From: Polaromonas sp. 39-63-25
GTDB taxonomy: Bacteria; Pseudomonadota; Gammaproteobacteria; Burkholderiales; Burkholderiaceae_C
Direction: 5' to 3'
Assembly: GCF_002278925.1 (NCBI RefSeq)
Contig: NZ_NCJH01000001.1
Location: forward strand, 310,001-374,000
Length of the DNA stretch: 64,000 nucleotides
Positions 15,988 through 28,483 of the stretch are shown here, one piece after another (positions within the stretch are counted from its first letter, which is position 1; every line of letters begins with the position of its first letter). Under the pieces are notes generated by a model that was given only the letters and a program-made list of their open reading frames with translations, was not told the origin of the DNA and did no database searches. The translations under genes were made by a program, and so were the position numbers.

Positions 15988-18552
15988 ATGACTCAGCCCA
16001 CACCCTCCACCTTTGACGCCCCTGCCAGCAGCGCGCCGCTGGCCCGCTGGCGGCGCTGGTGGCGCAAACAATCGCCGACCCGCCAGGACCGCTTCGTCAC
16101 CCTTGGCCCCCTGCTGGCGGTGATGCTTTTCCTGGCCGCGGTGATTGCCGCCTTTGCCTACCTGCGCATCGAGGAAATCGACCGCGAGCAGCAGGCCGTC
16201 AAGCGCGATGTGGAGTACGCGCAGCAAAGGCTGCGCCTGCGCCTACTGGAGCGCCAGGAGCAGTTGATGCGGCTGGGCCGCGACGTGTCCAACAAGGACG
16301 TGGACAGCGAGGAGTTCATTGCGCAGGCCGAATCCCTGGTCAACCAGTACCCCGAACTGCTGGCGGTGACCTGGATAGACGCGCGCCGCCGGGTCCGCTC
16401 TGCCTATGTTTCGCCGAGCGCGAATTCGTCGCAGCAACAGGCGCCCGGCGAACAGCTCAAACGCGGGGAAACGGAAAGCACCTTCGGCCTGGCGCGCGAC
16501 CTGCGGCAACCGGTCTATTCGCGCCCGCTGACTGTCAAGGACGACCCCAGCTACAACACCCCCAGCCTGCAGTTGCAGGTACCGCTCGACGACCAGGGCA
16601 AATTCGACGGCGTCATCATGGGCGAATACGCCATCGACGGCCTGCTGCGCTTTGGCGTGCCCAATGAAGTGACCGCCAAATACGCGGTGGCCCTGCTCGA
16701 CGACCAGGGCAAGGTGCTGGCCGGCAACCTGCCGCCGCCCAGAAACACGGCGGCCAAGCTGCTGCCGATGTCCGACGAGGCGCAGGAATACGAAATTCCG
16801 GTGTCGCCGGTCGGCAATGGCCTGCTGCTCAAGGCCCAGGGTTACCGGGCCTCGCTCGGTGTGGTGGGCAGCGGCTTCTTCTGGCTCGTCAGCGCCCTGA
16901 GTGCGCTGACCGTCTGGATGCTGCTGGGCACCTGGCGCCACACGCGACGGCGCGTGCAGGCTCAGGAAGCGCTGATCTCGGAGACCAATTTCCGCCGCGC
17001 CATGGAGAACTCCATGCTGACGGGCATGCGGGCACTGGACCTGCAGGGCCGCATCACCTATGTCAACCCGGCGTTTTGCCAGATGACGGGCTGGAGCGAA
17101 GGCGAGCTGGTGGGCCGCACCGCACCCTTCCCCTACTGGCCGGAGCAGGACCGCGAAATGCTCGCAGCACGGCTCGACGACGAGTTGCACGGCCGTTCCA
17201 CGCCGGGCGGCTTTGAGGTCCGGGTCAAACGAAAAAGCGGCGCGATTTTCGACGGCCGCATGTATGTCTCGCCGCTGATCGACCCGCGCGGCCAGCAGAC
17301 CGGCTGGATGACCTCGATGACCGACATCACCGAGCCCAAGCGCATCCGCGAGGAGCTGTCCGCGTCGTACGAGCGCTTCACCACGGTGCTCGAAGGGCTG
17401 GACGCGGCGGTGTCGGTGGCGCCGCTGGGCAGCGAGGAGCTGCTGTTTGCCAACAAGCTCTACCGCGCCTGGTTCGGCGGTGAAGTCGCCGGCCACATGA
17501 GCCTGATTGCCCAGGCCGGCGTGCCGGCCGTGACGCCGACGGACGATACCCTGGACGCGGTCGATGGCCTCGCCGGTTTCCCGACCGACACCCTGACCGC
17601 GGCCCAGACCGAGAACGCCGAGATTTTTGTGCCCGAACTTGGCAAATGGCTGGAGGTGCGCTCGCGCTACCTCACCTGGGTGGACGGTCGCCTGGCCCAG
17701 ATGGTGATTGCCACCGACATCACCCCACGCCGCCATGCCGAAGAGCAGGCCGCGCTGCAGGCCGAGCGGGCCCAGGCGGCCAGCCGCCTGATCACCATGG
17801 GCGAGATGGCGTCGAGCGTGGCGCACGAACTGAACCAGCCGCTGACCGCCATCAACAACTATTGCAACGGCATGGTCTCGCGCATCAAGGGCCAGCAGAT
17901 CAGCAACGAGGACCTGCTTGTCGCGCTGGAAAAAACCGCCCGGCAGGCGCATCGCGCCGGGCAGATCATCCAGCGCATCCGTTCCTTCGTCAAACGCAGC
18001 GAACCGAACCGCAGCCCGGCCGACGTGGCCACCATGGTCAGCAATGCGATGGAGCTGGCCGACATCGAACTGCGCCGCCACAACGTGCGGCTGAGCCACT
18101 ACATCGCCGCGCGCCTGCCGCCTGTGATGGTGGACCCCATCCTGATCGAGCAGGTGCTGATCAACCTGATGAAAAACGGCGCCGAATCGATCGCGCAGGC
18201 GCAGCGCCCCACCGCGCGGCGCAGCGTGGAGCTGCGCGTGGTGCCCAAAACCATAGACGAGCAGAACGTGATCGAGTTTTCGGTGCTGGATTCGGGCAAG
18301 GGCCTGTCGCCTGAAGTGATGGGACGTCTCTACGAAGCCTTCTACTCGACCAAGGCCGAAGGCATGGGCATTGGCCTGAAGCTGTGCCGCAGCATTGTGG
18401 AGTCGCACCAGGGCAGAATGCAGGCCGAGAACCTCTACAATGGCGACGAAGTGGTGGGGTGCCGGTTTACCTTCTGGATTCCCGTGACACCCCTGCTCTC
18501 GCCAGCGCCGGCTGCCGCAGAAGCGCCCGCCGCCCCGACTGGCATTTCCTGA
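15988..18552 (+). CDS. membrane-bound PAS-domain sensor histidine kinase
   Basis: 854 residues. A transmembrane helix at about 38-59, an extracytoplasmic sensor domain (about 60-288), a second helix (about 290-314), and two PAS modules follow. The first PAS (FRRAMENSMLTGMRALDLQG) is the clearer one; the second is divergent. Next come a HisKA helix with phospho-acceptor His613 in AHELNQPLTAINNY and an HATPase domain (NLMKNGAES, DSGKGLS, GMGIGLKLCRSIVE). The layout and the FixL-like HELNQPL box match its FixJ-type partner, which starts 34 bases downstream. It is divergent from aceE; control of pyruvate metabolism or of a dicarboxylate response is plausible but unproven. Confidence 0.9.
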   Translation: MTQPTPSTFDAPASSAPLARWRRWWRKQSPTRQDRFVTLGPLLAVMLFLAAVIAAFAYLRIEEIDREQQAVKRDVEYAQQRLRLRLLERQEQLMRLGRDVSNKDVDSEEFIAQAESLVNQYPELLAVTWIDARRRVRSAYVSPSANSSQQQAPGEQLKRGETESTFGLARDLRQPVYSRPLTVKDDPSYNTPSLQLQVPLDDQGKFDGVIMGEYAIDGLLRFGVPNEVTAKYAVALLDDQGKVLAGNLPPPRNTAAKLLPMSDEAQEYEIPVSPVGNGLLLKAQGYRASLGVVGSGFFWLVSALSALTVWMLLGTWRHTRRRVQAQEALISETNFRRAMENSMLTGMRALDLQGRITYVNPAFCQMTGWSEGELVGRTAPFPYWPEQDREMLAARLDDELHGRSTPGGFEVRVKRKSGAIFDGRMYVSPLIDPRGQQTGWMTSMTDITEPKRIREELSASYERFTTVLEGLDAAVSVAPLGSEELLFANKLYRAWFGGEVAGHMSLIAQAGVPAVTPTDDTLDAVDGLAGFPTDTLTAAQTENAEIFVPELGKWLEVRSRYLTWVDGRLAQMVIATDITPRRHAEEQAALQAERAQAASRLITMGEMASSVAHELNQPLTAINNYCNGMVSRIKGQQISNEDLLVALEKTARQAHRAGQIIQRIRSFVKRSEPNRSPADVATMVSNAMELADIELRRHNVRLSHYIAARLPPVMVDPILIEQVLINLMKNGAESIAQAQRPTARRSVELRVVPKTIDEQNVIEFSVLDSGKGLSPEVMGRLYEAFYSTKAEGMGIGLKLCRSIVESHQGRMQAENLYNGDEVVGCRFTFWIPVTPLLSPAPAAAEAPAAPTGIS

Positions 18553-18586
18553 CAGGGTTCTGAAACCGTTTACGCAAAGGTTTGGC

Positions 18587-19216
18587 ATGAGCTTGATTCC
18601 AAAAAAAGGTACCGTCTATGTCGTCGATGACGACGAGGGCGTGCGCGACTCGCTCCAGTGGCTGCTCGAAGGCAAGGACTACCGCGTACGCTGTTACGAC
18701 TCTGCCGAAACCTTTCTGAGCCGCTACGATCCGCGCGAAGTCGCCTGCCTGATCGTCGACATCCGCATGGGCGGCATGACCGGCCTGGAACTGCAGGACC
18801 GTCTGGTCGAACGCAAGTCGCCGCTGCCCATCGTGTTCATCACCGGCCACGGCGACGTGCCCATGGCGGTGGACACCATGAAAAAAGGCGCGATGGATTT
18901 CATCCAGAAGCCTTTCCAGGAAGAAGCCCTGGTCAGCCTGGTGGAGCGCATGCTGGACCAGGCCAAGGAAGCCTTCAGCGAACACCAGCAGTCCGCCAGC
19001 CGCGACGCCCTGCTGGCCAAGCTGACCTCGCGCGAGGCGCAGGTGTTGGAGCGCATCGTCGCCGGCCGCCTGAACAAGCAGATCGCCGACGACCTGGGCA
19101 TCAGCATCAAGACGGTGGAGGCGCACCGCGCCAACATCATGGAAAAACTCAATGCCAACACCGTGGCCGACCTGCTGAAAATTGCCCTGGGTTCCAGCGC
19201 ACCCAAGGCCGCCTGA
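18587..19216 (+). CDS. FixJ/LuxR-type response regulator
   Basis: 209 residues. The receiver domain has the acidic pair in VVDDDEG, phospho-acceptor Asp58 in LIVDIRMGG, the Thr of FITGHGDV and the Lys of QKPF. A linker leads to a LuxR-type helix-turn-helix (LTSREAQVLERIVAGRLNKQ, then IADDLGISIKTVEAHR). It acts as a DNA-binding output for the kinase encoded immediately upstream. A hairpin terminator follows at 19253-19284. Confidence 0.93.
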   Translation: MSLIPKKGTVYVVDDDEGVRDSLQWLLEGKDYRVRCYDSAETFLSRYDPREVACLIVDIRMGGMTGLELQDRLVERKSPLPIVFITGHGDVPMAVDTMKKGAMDFIQKPFQEEALVSLVERMLDQAKEAFSEHQQSASRDALLAKLTSREAQVLERIVAGRLNKQIADDLGISIKTVEAHRANIMEKLNANTVADLLKIALGSSAPKAA

Positions 19217-19252
19217 CCGATCTTCCTTCACTCCTCTTTTTATAGCTGATGA

Positions 19253-19284
19253 CGCCCGTGGTTCAAGGACTGGCGGGCGTTTTT
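19253..19284 (+). terminator. intrinsic terminator after the response regulator
   Basis: CGCCCG (19253-19258) pairs with CGGGCG (19274-19279), followed by TTTTTCC. It lies only about 20 bases before folD, separating the two-component operon from it. Confidence 0.65.
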
Positions 19285-19302
19285 CCTTGAAGACCAGAAA
19301 CC

Positions 19303-20148
19303 ATGACCGCTCACATCATTGATGGCATCGCCCTGTCGAAACAACTGCGCGCCGACGTCGCGAAACGCGCCGCCGCCCTGCGCGCCCGTGGTGTGGTGCC
19401 CGGCCTGGCCGTGGTGCTGGTCGGCGAGAACCCGGCCAGCCAGGTGTATGTGCGCAACAAGGTCAAGGCCTGTGAGGACAGCGGCCTGCATTCGGTGCTG
19501 GAGCGTTACCCGGCGACGCTGGGCGAAGCCGAGCTGCTTGCCCGCGTGGATGCCCTGAACCGCGACCCGGCCATCCACGGCATCCTGGTCCAGCTTCCCC
19601 TGCCCGCCCACATCGATGCGCACAAGGTGATCGAGGCGATTTCGCCGGCCAAGGACGTCGATGGTTTCCACGTCGCCAGCGCCGGTGCGCTGATGGTCGG
19701 CCAGCCCGGCTTCTGGCCCTGCACGCCCTATGGCTGCATGAAGATGCTCGAGAGCATCAACTACGACCTGAAGGGCAAACATGCGGTGGTGATAGGCCGC
19801 AGCAACATCGTCGGCAAACCGATGGCGCTGATGCTGCTGCAGAAAAATGCCACGGTCACGATCTGCCACAGCGGCACGCAAAACCTCAAGGCCCTGACGC
19901 TTCAGGCCGACGTGGTGGTCGCCGCCGTGGGCAAGCGCAATGTGCTGACGGCCGACATGGTCAAACCCGGCGCGGTCGTGATTGACGTCGGCATGAACCG
20001 CAATGACGAAGGCAAACTCTGCGGCGATGTGGATTTCGACGGCGTGAAGGAAGTCGCCGGCTGGATCACACCGGTGCCCGGCGGTGTGGGCCCCATGACC
20101 ATCACGATGTTGCTGGTCAATACCCTGGAAGCGGCGGAGCGCAGCTAG
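19303..20148 (+). CDS. folD: methylenetetrahydrofolate dehydrogenase / cyclohydrolase
   Basis: 281 residues, normal length. The catalytic Lys lies in [18 protein letters not shown] is the PLP signature, [15 protein letters not shown] binds NADP, and [10 protein letters not shown] is the second signature near the C-terminus. It interconverts methylene-, methenyl- and formyl-tetrahydrofolate in the cytoplasm. It is a single gene whose start lies just after the terminator of the upstream operon, and it is convergent with the DUF4149 gene. Confidence 0.97.
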   Translation: MTAHIIDGIALSKQLRADVAKRAAALRARGVVPGLAVVLVGENPASQVYVRNKVKACEDSGLHSVLERYPATLGEAELLARVDALNRDPAIHGILVQLPLPAHIDAHKVIEAISPAKDVDGFHVASAGALMVGQPGFWPCTPYGCMKMLESINYDLKGKHAVVIGRSNIVGKPMALMLLQKNATVTICHSGTQNLKALTLQADVVVAAVGKRNVLTADMVKPGAVVIDVGMNRNDEGKLCGDVDFDGVKEVAGWITPVPGGVGPMTITMLLVNTLEAAERS

Positions 20149-20166
20149 AAACCGCGGGCTGGAGCT

Positions 20167-20610
20167 TCAGGTCTCGGCGTCGGCAGCTTTTGTCGTCCGG
20201 CTCAGGCACCACAGCGTCCAGCCGGCAGCCAGCCATTGGGCCAGGTACATCGCGCTGCCCAGGCCATGCCAGAGCCTGAGGTTACCGCCGTCAACGCGTG
20301 CATTGACAATGCGCGGCGCCACGCCGAACTCCACCAGCACCGCCAGCAGCAGGCCGGCCACTATGAATTTCATAGCTGCTTGCGCAGAGGGGGAAAGGGC
20401 TGGAGCCTCTTTTTTATTCAAGGCCAGCAGCAGGAGCATGGTGCAGGCCACGCTGAGCCACGTCTGGGCCGTGAACAGTTTCGCGGCCATGGCGCCGGCC
20501 GCGGCGGGGCTGGGCAGGTGGATGAACAACATCGGCACCACGACAAAACCCAGACCCGTCAGGCTGCCCCACCAGAGGGCGGCAAGCAGGATGCTCAGTC
20601 GTGGTTTCAT
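20167..20610 (-). CDS. DUF4149 family membrane protein
   Basis: 147 residues with four hydrophobic segments (LLAALWWGSLTGLGFVVVPM; LSVACTMLLLLAL; FIVAGLLLAVLVEFGVAP; MYLAQWLAAGWTLW). The RIVNARVDG ... LWHG segment fits the DUF4149/YaiZ-like family. The function is unknown; it is expected in the inner membrane. It follows greA on the same strand with an 8-base gap and so is probably co-transcribed. A copy of the dispersed repeat (20359-20410) sits in its middle and encodes the PSAQAAMKFIV stretch. Confidence 0.8.
   Translation of the reverse strand: MKPRLSILLAALWWGSLTGLGFVVVPMLFIHLPSPAAAGAMAAKLFTAQTWLSVACTMLLLLALNKKEAPALSPSAQAAMKFIVAGLLLAVLVEFGVAPRIVNARVDGGNLRLWHGLGSAMYLAQWLAAGWTLWCLSRTTKAADAET
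20359..20410 (+). repeat. dispersed ~50-bp repeat, copy in the DUF4149 gene
   Basis: Plus strand ACTATGAATTTCATAGCTGC, then TTGCGCAGAG and GGAAAGGGCTGGAGCC. It is read in frame on the minus strand as part of a loop between membrane segments. Confidence 0.75.
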
Positions 20611-20618
20611 GCGGCAGC

Positions 20619-21095
20619 CTAGATGTACATCACCGCGATGATCTCGTAGCGTTTGATGCCACCGGGTGCCTGCACTTCGGCGGTGTCGCCCTCGTCCTTG
20701 CCGATCAGCGCGCGTGCAATCGGCGAGCTGATGTTGACCAGGCCCAGCTTGATGTCGGCCTCGTCTTCGCCGACGATCTGGTAGGTCACCTTGTCGCCGG
20801 AGTCCTCGTCCTGCAACTCGATCGTGGAGCCGAACACCACCTTGCCGCCGGCATCGACCTCGGACGGATCGATGATCTGCGCGGCCGACAGCTTGCCTTC
20901 GATTTCCTGGATGCGGCCTTCGATGAAGCCCTGGCGGTCCTTGGCGGCGTCGTACTCGGCGTTCTCGCTGAGGTCACCCTGGGCCCGCGCTTCGGAAATC
21001 GAGTTGATCACCCAGGGGCGATCCACGGTCTTGAGCTGGTGCAGTTCGGCCTTGAGCTTTTCCGCGCCCTTTTTTGTAATCGGAATGGTTGCCAT
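20619..21095 (-). CDS. greA: transcription elongation factor GreA
   Basis: 158 residues. The N-terminal coiled coil ([20 protein letters not shown] ... [20 protein letters not shown]) carries the acidic tip DLSENAEY. The C-terminal FKBP-like domain ([13 protein letters not shown] ... [15 protein letters not shown]) contacts RNA polymerase. It stimulates transcript cleavage in backtracked complexes. An AGGACTC Shine-Dalgarno-like sequence precedes the ATG at 21095. It lies downstream of carB, separated by a terminator-like hairpin. Confidence 0.97.
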   Translation of the reverse strand: MATIPITKKGAEKLKAELHQLKTVDRPWVINSISEARAQGDLSENAEYDAAKDRQGFIEGRIQEIEGKLSAAQIIDPSEVDAGGKVVFGSTIELQDEDSGDKVTYQIVGEDEADIKLGLVNISSPIARALIGKDEGDTAEVQAPGGIKRYEIIAVMYI

Positions 21096-21110
21096 GGTTT
21101 GAGTCCTCCA

Positions 21111-21140
21111 AAAGCGAAACCGCCACCAGTCACCTGGCGG
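21111..21140 (-). terminator. hairpin between carB and greA
   Basis: Minus strand CCGCCA (21140-21135) pairs with TGGCGG (21125-21120), followed by TTTCGCTTTT. It probably ends or attenuates carAB transcription before greA. Confidence 0.5.
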
Positions 21141-21215
21141 CGGCGTCTTAACATGTTTGTCCTAATGCGAGTTTAATGCAAATGCCCCGGCGCGGGCTCG
21201 GTAGTTGTCCCGAGC

Positions 21216-24438
<3,223 letters not shown>

Positions 24439-24446
<8 letters not shown>

Positions 24447-25620
24447 TCTTCTTCTCCTGAGCCTGTTCCATCAGCGCGGTGAAACGGTCAAACAAATACG
24501 AAATGTCGTGTGGCCCGGGCGATGCTTCCGGGTGGCCCTGGAAGCAGAAAGCCGGCTTGTCGGTGCGGGCCAAGCCCTGCAGCGTGCCGTCGAACAGGCT
24601 GATGTGGGTCGGGCGCAAATTCGCCGGCAGCGTTTTTTCGTCCACCGCAAAACCGTGGTTCTGGCTGGTGATGCTGACGCGGCCGTTGTCCAGGTCTTTC
24701 ACCGGATGGTTGGCGCCGTGGTGGCCGAACTTCATCTTGAAAGTTTTCGCACCGCTGGCCAGCGCCATGATCTGGTGGCCCAGGCAGATACCGAAGGTCG
24801 GGATGCCGGTCTCGATCAGCTCGCGCACGGCCGTGATCGCGTAGTCGCAAGGTTCCGGATCACCCGGTCCGTTGGCCAGAAAAATGCCGTCGGGTTTGAG
24901 CTTGAGCACGTCGGCGGCGGGCGTCTGCGCCGGCACCACCGTGATGCGTGCGCCACGCTCGGCCATCATGCGCAGGATGTTTTTCTTCACGCCGAAGTCG
25001 AAGGCGACGACATGGAATTTCGGCGTGATCTGCACGCCGTAACCCGAGCCCAGCTTCCACTCGGTCTGCGTCCATTCGTAGGACTGCTTGCAGGAAACCA
25101 CCTTGGCCAGGTCGAGGCCGGCCATGTTTGGGGCACTGCGGGCCACGAGAATCGCCTGTTCAATATGTTCAGGCGACACGTCCTCGCCCGCAGGCAAGGC
25201 CAGGATGCAGCCGTTTTGTGCGCCCTGGGTGCGCAGCATGCGTGTCAGCTGGCGCGTATCAATGTTGGCGATCGCCACCGTGCCCTCCCGGACCAGGTAC
25301 TCGGACAGGGTCATGGTGCTGCGGAAATTCGACGCGATCAGCGGCAAGTCCTTGATGATCAGCCCGGCGGCATGGACTTTTTCCGCCTCCACGTCTTCGG
25401 CATTGATGCCGTAGTTGCCGATATGGGGGTACGTGAGGGTGACGATCTGCTGGCAGTAGCTGGGGTCCGTGAGGATTTCCTGGTAGCCGGTCATGGCAGT
25501 GTTGAACACCACCTCACCGACCGTGGAGCCCACGGCTCCAATGGAATTGCCGATAAAGACCGTGCCGTCTGCGAGCGCCAGGATGGCGTGAGGGGTATTT
25601 CCCTGTAGAGACAAAAGCAC
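24439..25620 (-). CDS. carA: carbamoyl-phosphate synthase small (glutaminase) subunit
   Basis: 393 residues from the GTG at 25620, which has GGAG seven bases upstream; a farther in-frame ATG (25662) would add a non-conserved extension. The N-terminal CPSase domain ([14 protein letters not shown]) is followed by the class I glutamine amidotransferase domain: nucleophile Cys in [11 protein letters not shown] and the His/Glu pair in [11 protein letters not shown]. It supplies ammonia to CarB. The leader carries a perfect -10 hexamer (25760-25755) and a long inverted repeat (25644-25732), so the operon may be controlled at the RNA level. Confidence 0.97.
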
Positions 25621-25643
25621 TGGGTTCTCCGGGTTGGTTACGG

Positions 25644-25732
25644 TTCGCCCAAGCGTGCACAAGAAACGTCTCTGTCAAGACTCTTGCGGGCTGCTTTTGT
25701 GAGGGTGTTGGCTTTGTGTGCGCTTGGGCGAA
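25644..25732 (-). promoter_or_regulatory. long inverted repeat in the carAB leader
   Basis: TTCGCCCAAGCG (25644-25655) and its exact complement CGCTTGGGCGAA (25721-25732) are separated by 65 bases. Both arms lie between the -10 box and the carA start, so the leader RNA could fold into a long stem with its base about 24 bases before the start codon. Confidence 0.6.
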
Positions 25733-25754
25733 GCTGTGTTTTGAAAAGCCCCTG

Positions 25755-25760
25755 ATTATA
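25755..25760 (-). promoter_or_regulatory. -10 box of carAB
   Basis: Perfect TATAAT on the minus strand, 135 bases before the carA start. A clear -35 hexamer is not visible; that area is occupied by the end of a GC-rich repeat copy. Confidence 0.55.
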
Positions 25761-25774
25761 TAACGCCGGCATGC

Positions 25775-25864
25775 GCCCCCACGGTTGCTCACTGCGTGTA
25801 GCGCCCTGCCCCCCGAGGGGGCCGCTGCGCCTGCGGCCTGGCAAAGCCAGTTCCGCGGCCCCTG
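25775..25864 (-). repeat. 88-bp GC-rich repeat, copy 3 (inverted)
   Basis: On the minus strand it reads CAGGGGCCGCGGAACTGG, CTTTGCCAGGCCGCAGG, then CCCCCTCGGGGGGCAGG and ends CCGTGGGGG. It matches copies 1 and 2. It lies directly upstream of the carAB -10 box and after the stop of the rRNA methyltransferase gene. Confidence 0.85.
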
Positions 25865-25894
25865 CTGGTCACGAAGTCCGCCCAACCCGCCTGG

Positions 25895-26683
25895 TTAGCG
25901 GGTTGCGGCAACCGAGCTGGCGTAGAGGCAGATTGCAGCAGCAGCCGCCACATTGAGCGACTCCTCGCCACCCGGCTGGTCTATGCGCATCTTCAGGCTG
26001 GCCCGGGCCATCAGGTCGTCGCCGACGCCCTGCCCTTCGTGTCCCATGGCCCACGCACAGGGCATGGGCAGGGCTTGCCGGTGCAGGAAAGCACCGTCAT
26101 GTGAACTGGTCACAATGATGGGCACGGTCAAGCCGTCCAGCGCCTGCGGCTCCACTCCTTCAAGCAGTTGAAGCCCGAAATGGGCGCCCATGCCGGCCCG
26201 CAGCACCTTGGGCGACCACAGCGCCGCCGTGCCCCGGAGCGCAATCACCTGGCTGAAACCAAAGGCCGACGCGCTGCGCAGCATGGAGCCCACATTGCCG
26301 GCATCCTGCACCCTGTCCAGAATCAGCGAGGCCACACCCGGCGACAGGGCCGCTGGTGCCGGCAAATCAATCACAAAGCCCATGCGGGCCGGCGACTCCA
26401 GGCCGCTGATCTCGGGCAGCAGCGCATCGGAAATTACTATGGTTTTGATAGCTGCCTGCGCCCATTCAGCGGGGGCCAGAGGCCAGAATGATTCTGAAAA
26501 TACGGTCATCGCCGGGGTCAGCCCGCGCAGCAGCGCGGCGCGGCACAGGTGGTCGCCCTCCAGCCAGACCCGTCCCTGCTTGCGGTAGGCCGTGCTGTCC
26601 TGTGAGAGCCGGCGTAAATCCTTGACCAGGGCGTTGTCGCGCGAGGTGACAAACACAGGCGCTGCCGGCGCGGGCGAGCTCAA
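25895..26683 (-). CDS. TrmH/SpoU family RNA 2'-O-methyltransferase
   Basis: 262 residues from a TTG at 26683 that overlaps the rnhB stop (TTGA) and has GAGG seven bases upstream; a GTG at 26656 is an alternative. The N-terminal substrate-binding part ([14 protein letters not shown]) is followed by the SPOUT fold: [18 protein letters not shown], then [20 protein letters not shown] and [16 protein letters not shown] form the trefoil-knot S-adenosylmethionine site. It modifies a ribose in rRNA or tRNA. A dispersed repeat copy (26434-26486) encodes the [14 protein letters not shown] stretch. Confidence 0.92.
   Translation of the reverse strand: MSSPAPAAPVFVTSRDNALVKDLRRLSQDSTAYRKQGRVWLEGDHLCRAALLRGLTPAMTVFSESFWPLAPAEWAQAAIKTIVISDALLPEISGLESPARMGFVIDLPAPAALSPGVASLILDRVQDAGNVGSMLRSASAFGFSQVIALRGTAALWSPKVLRAGMGAHFGLQLLEGVEPQALDGLTVPIIVTSSHDGAFLHRQALPMPCAWAMGHEGQGVGDDLMARASLKMRIDQPGGEESLNVAAAAAICLYASSVAATR
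26434..26486 (+). repeat. dispersed ~50-bp repeat, copy in the TrmH-family gene
   Basis: Plus strand ATTACTATGGTTTTGATAGC, TGCCTGCGCCC, then GGGGGCCAGAGGCC. It is translated in frame on the minus strand; the encoded AQAAIK is nearly the same peptide as in the lpxB and DUF4149 copies. Confidence 0.8.
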
Positions 26684-27297
26684 CGCAGAACCTCGGCCAC
26701 GGGGCTGAAAGACCGCCGGTGTTGCGGGCAGGCGCCGTGCTCGCGCAGCGCAGCCAGGTGCTCGGCCGTGCCATAACCTTTGTGGCCGGCAAAACCGTAT
26801 TGCGGGTATTCCAGATGGAATTGCTCGCACCAGCGGTCCCGGTGCACCTTGGCCAGGATGGACGCGGCGGAGATGGCCGGCACCAGCGCGTCGCCCTTGA
26901 CAATGGCTTCGGCCAGCATGCTGAGCACCGGCAGCCGGTTGCCATCGACCTGCACCTTCACGGGCTTCAGACGCAAGCCCTCGACCGCGCGTTTCATCGC
27001 CAGCATCGTGGCCTGCAGGATGTTGAGCCTGTCGATTTCCTCGACACTGGCCTCGGCAATCGAGCAGCACAGGGCTTTGGCGAGGATTTCCTCGTAGAGC
27101 TGCTCCCGGCGCCGCGCCGTCAGCACCTTGGAGTCCGCCAGACCCTTGATGGGCTGGAGATCGTCCAGAATCACCGCGGCCGCCACCACCGGGCCGGCCA
27201 GCGGCCCGCGGCCGGCCTCGTCCACACCGGCCCACAGTCCGGGCGTGTCCCAGGAGAGGGTGACCTGTTCAGCCTTCAAGAATGTTCTGGATCGCAT
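26680..27297 (-). CDS. rnhB: ribonuclease HII
   Basis: 205 residues. Catalytic Asp-Glu in [14 protein letters not shown], a further Asp in VDGNRLP and the last in [15 protein letters not shown] match the family. It removes RNA from RNA-DNA hybrids and starts ribonucleotide excision. Its start overlaps the end of lpxB by 29 bases and its stop overlaps the start of the methyltransferase gene, so all three are translated from one message. Confidence 0.96.
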   Translation of the reverse strand: MRSRTFLKAEQVTLSWDTPGLWAGVDEAGRGPLAGPVVAAAVILDDLQPIKGLADSKVLTARRREQLYEEILAKALCCSIAEASVEEIDRLNILQATMLAMKRAVEGLRLKPVKVQVDGNRLPVLSMLAEAIVKGDALVPAISAASILAKVHRDRWCEQFHLEYPQYGFAGHKGYGTAEHLAALREHGACPQHRRSFSPVAEVLR

Positions 27298-28477
27298 CGG
27301 TGGCCAGTTGGGCGGTATCGCGCTGCAGCTCGTGGTGCAGCTGTGTGAATCGTTGTTCGACAGCAGCTATTTTTTCGGGTGCGGAGATTTTCGCATCTAT
27401 CCATTGCAGCACCGCAGCGGCCAGCGCCTGCGGCGTGGCGGCATCCTGCAGCAGTTCGGGTACGACAAAATCGCGGCACAGAATGTTGGGCAGGCCTACC
27501 CAGGGCTGCAGTTTCTTGCGGCGCATGATCTGCCAGGACAGCCAGTTCATGTTGTAGGCAATCACCATGGGACGCTTGAACAGCGCCGCCTCCAGCGTCG
27601 CAGTGCCGCTGGCAATCAGCGTGACATCACAGGCCGCCAGCACCGTGTGCGACTGCCCGGCGACGATCTGCACCTTTGCCAGCACACCCGCGTCCTGCGC
27701 CGCCTGCTCGATCTGCTGGCGCAAGGCGGGCACCGCGGGAACTACTATTTTGATAGCAGGCTGCGCCTGCTGGACAAGGGCTGCAGCCCGAAAGAATCTG
27801 TCAGCCAGATATTTAATCTCGGAGCGGCGGCTGCCCGGCAACACCGCCAGCACCAGATCATCCGCTGCCAGGCCCAGCTGTTGCCGGGCCGCCGCCTTGT
27901 CGGGCTGCATCGGGATCATGCCGGCCAGCGGGTGACCCACGTAGGTGGCGGCAATGCCGTGTTGCGCCAGCAAGGCCGGCTCAAAGGGGAAGATGCACAA
28001 CACGTGGTCGACGCTGCGGCGGATTTTTTCGACACGGTCGGCGCGCCAGGCCCAGACCGAGGGGCTGATGAAATGAACGGTGCGTATGCCGGCTGCCTTG
28101 AGATCGGCCTCGAGGTCGAGGTTGAAGTCGGGTGCATCAACGCCGATGAACACATCGGGCCGTAACTGCAGCAGCCGTTCCCGGAGTTGCTTGCGGATGC
28201 CGACAATTTCGCGGTAGTGCCGCAACACCTCGACATAACCGCGCACCGCCAGTTTCTCGCTGGGCCACCAGGGTGAAAAGCCGCGGCGCGCCATCTGCGG
28301 CCCGCCGATGCCCACCGCCGTCAACCCGGGCCAGCGTGCACAAAACCCGTCGAGCAACAAACCGGCCAGCAGGTCCCCCGAGGTTTCGCCAGCGACCAGG
28401 GCCATGCGGGGAGTATTTGCCGCAGAGGACCCGGCCGCCTCTGTACGGCTTGGCACAGGGCTTGGCGCATCGGACAT
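27269..28477 (-). CDS. lpxB: lipid-A-disaccharide synthase
   Basis: 402 residues. [13 protein letters not shown] opens the GT-B fold; [39 protein letters not shown] and LPGSRRSEI are the family signatures. It joins UDP-diacylglucosamine and lipid X on the cytoplasmic side of the inner membrane. The start is six bases after lpxA. An in-frame copy of the dispersed repeat (27741-27790) follows the conserved [17 protein letters not shown] segment and encodes [11 protein letters not shown]. Confidence 0.97.
   Translation of the reverse strand: MSDAPSPVPSRTEAAGSSAANTPRMALVAGETSGDLLAGLLLDGFCARWPGLTAVGIGGPQMARRGFSPWWPSEKLAVRGYVEVLRHYREIVGIRKQLRERLLQLRPDVFIGVDAPDFNLDLEADLKAAGIRTVHFISPSVWAWRADRVEKIRRSVDHVLCIFPFEPALLAQHGIAATYVGHPLAGMIPMQPDKAAARQQLGLAADDLVLAVLPGSRRSEIKYLADRFFRAAALVQQAQPAIKIVVPAVPALRQQIEQAAQDAGVLAKVQIVAGQSHTVLAACDVTLIASGTATLEAALFKRPMVIAYNMNWLSWQIMRRKKLQPWVGLPNILCRDFVVPELLQDAATPQALAAAVLQWIDAKISAPEKIAAVEQRFTQLHHELQRDTAQLATDAIQNILEG
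27741..27790 (+). repeat. dispersed ~50-bp repeat, copy in lpxB
   Basis: Plus strand ACTACTATTTTGATAGCAGG, CTGCGCCTGC, TGGACAAGGGCTGCAGCCC. This is the fullest copy in the window and gives the clearest consensus. Confidence 0.85.
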
Positions 28478-28483
28478 CGTCGC

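Noticed and set aside
16243-18588. 781-codon open frame antisense to the sensor kinase
   Set aside because: Shadow of the kinase gene; His/Gln/Arg-rich sequence without any recognisable motif.
19230-19262. TTTTTATAGCTGATGACGCC before folD as a repeat copy
   Set aside because: Shares only ATAGCTG; the following bases are better explained by the terminator stem.
27353-27395. AGCAGCTATTTTTT sequence in lpxB as another dispersed-repeat copy
   Set aside because: Only about 14 bases match the core, the GC-rich half is absent, and the segment encodes an ordinary part of LpxB.
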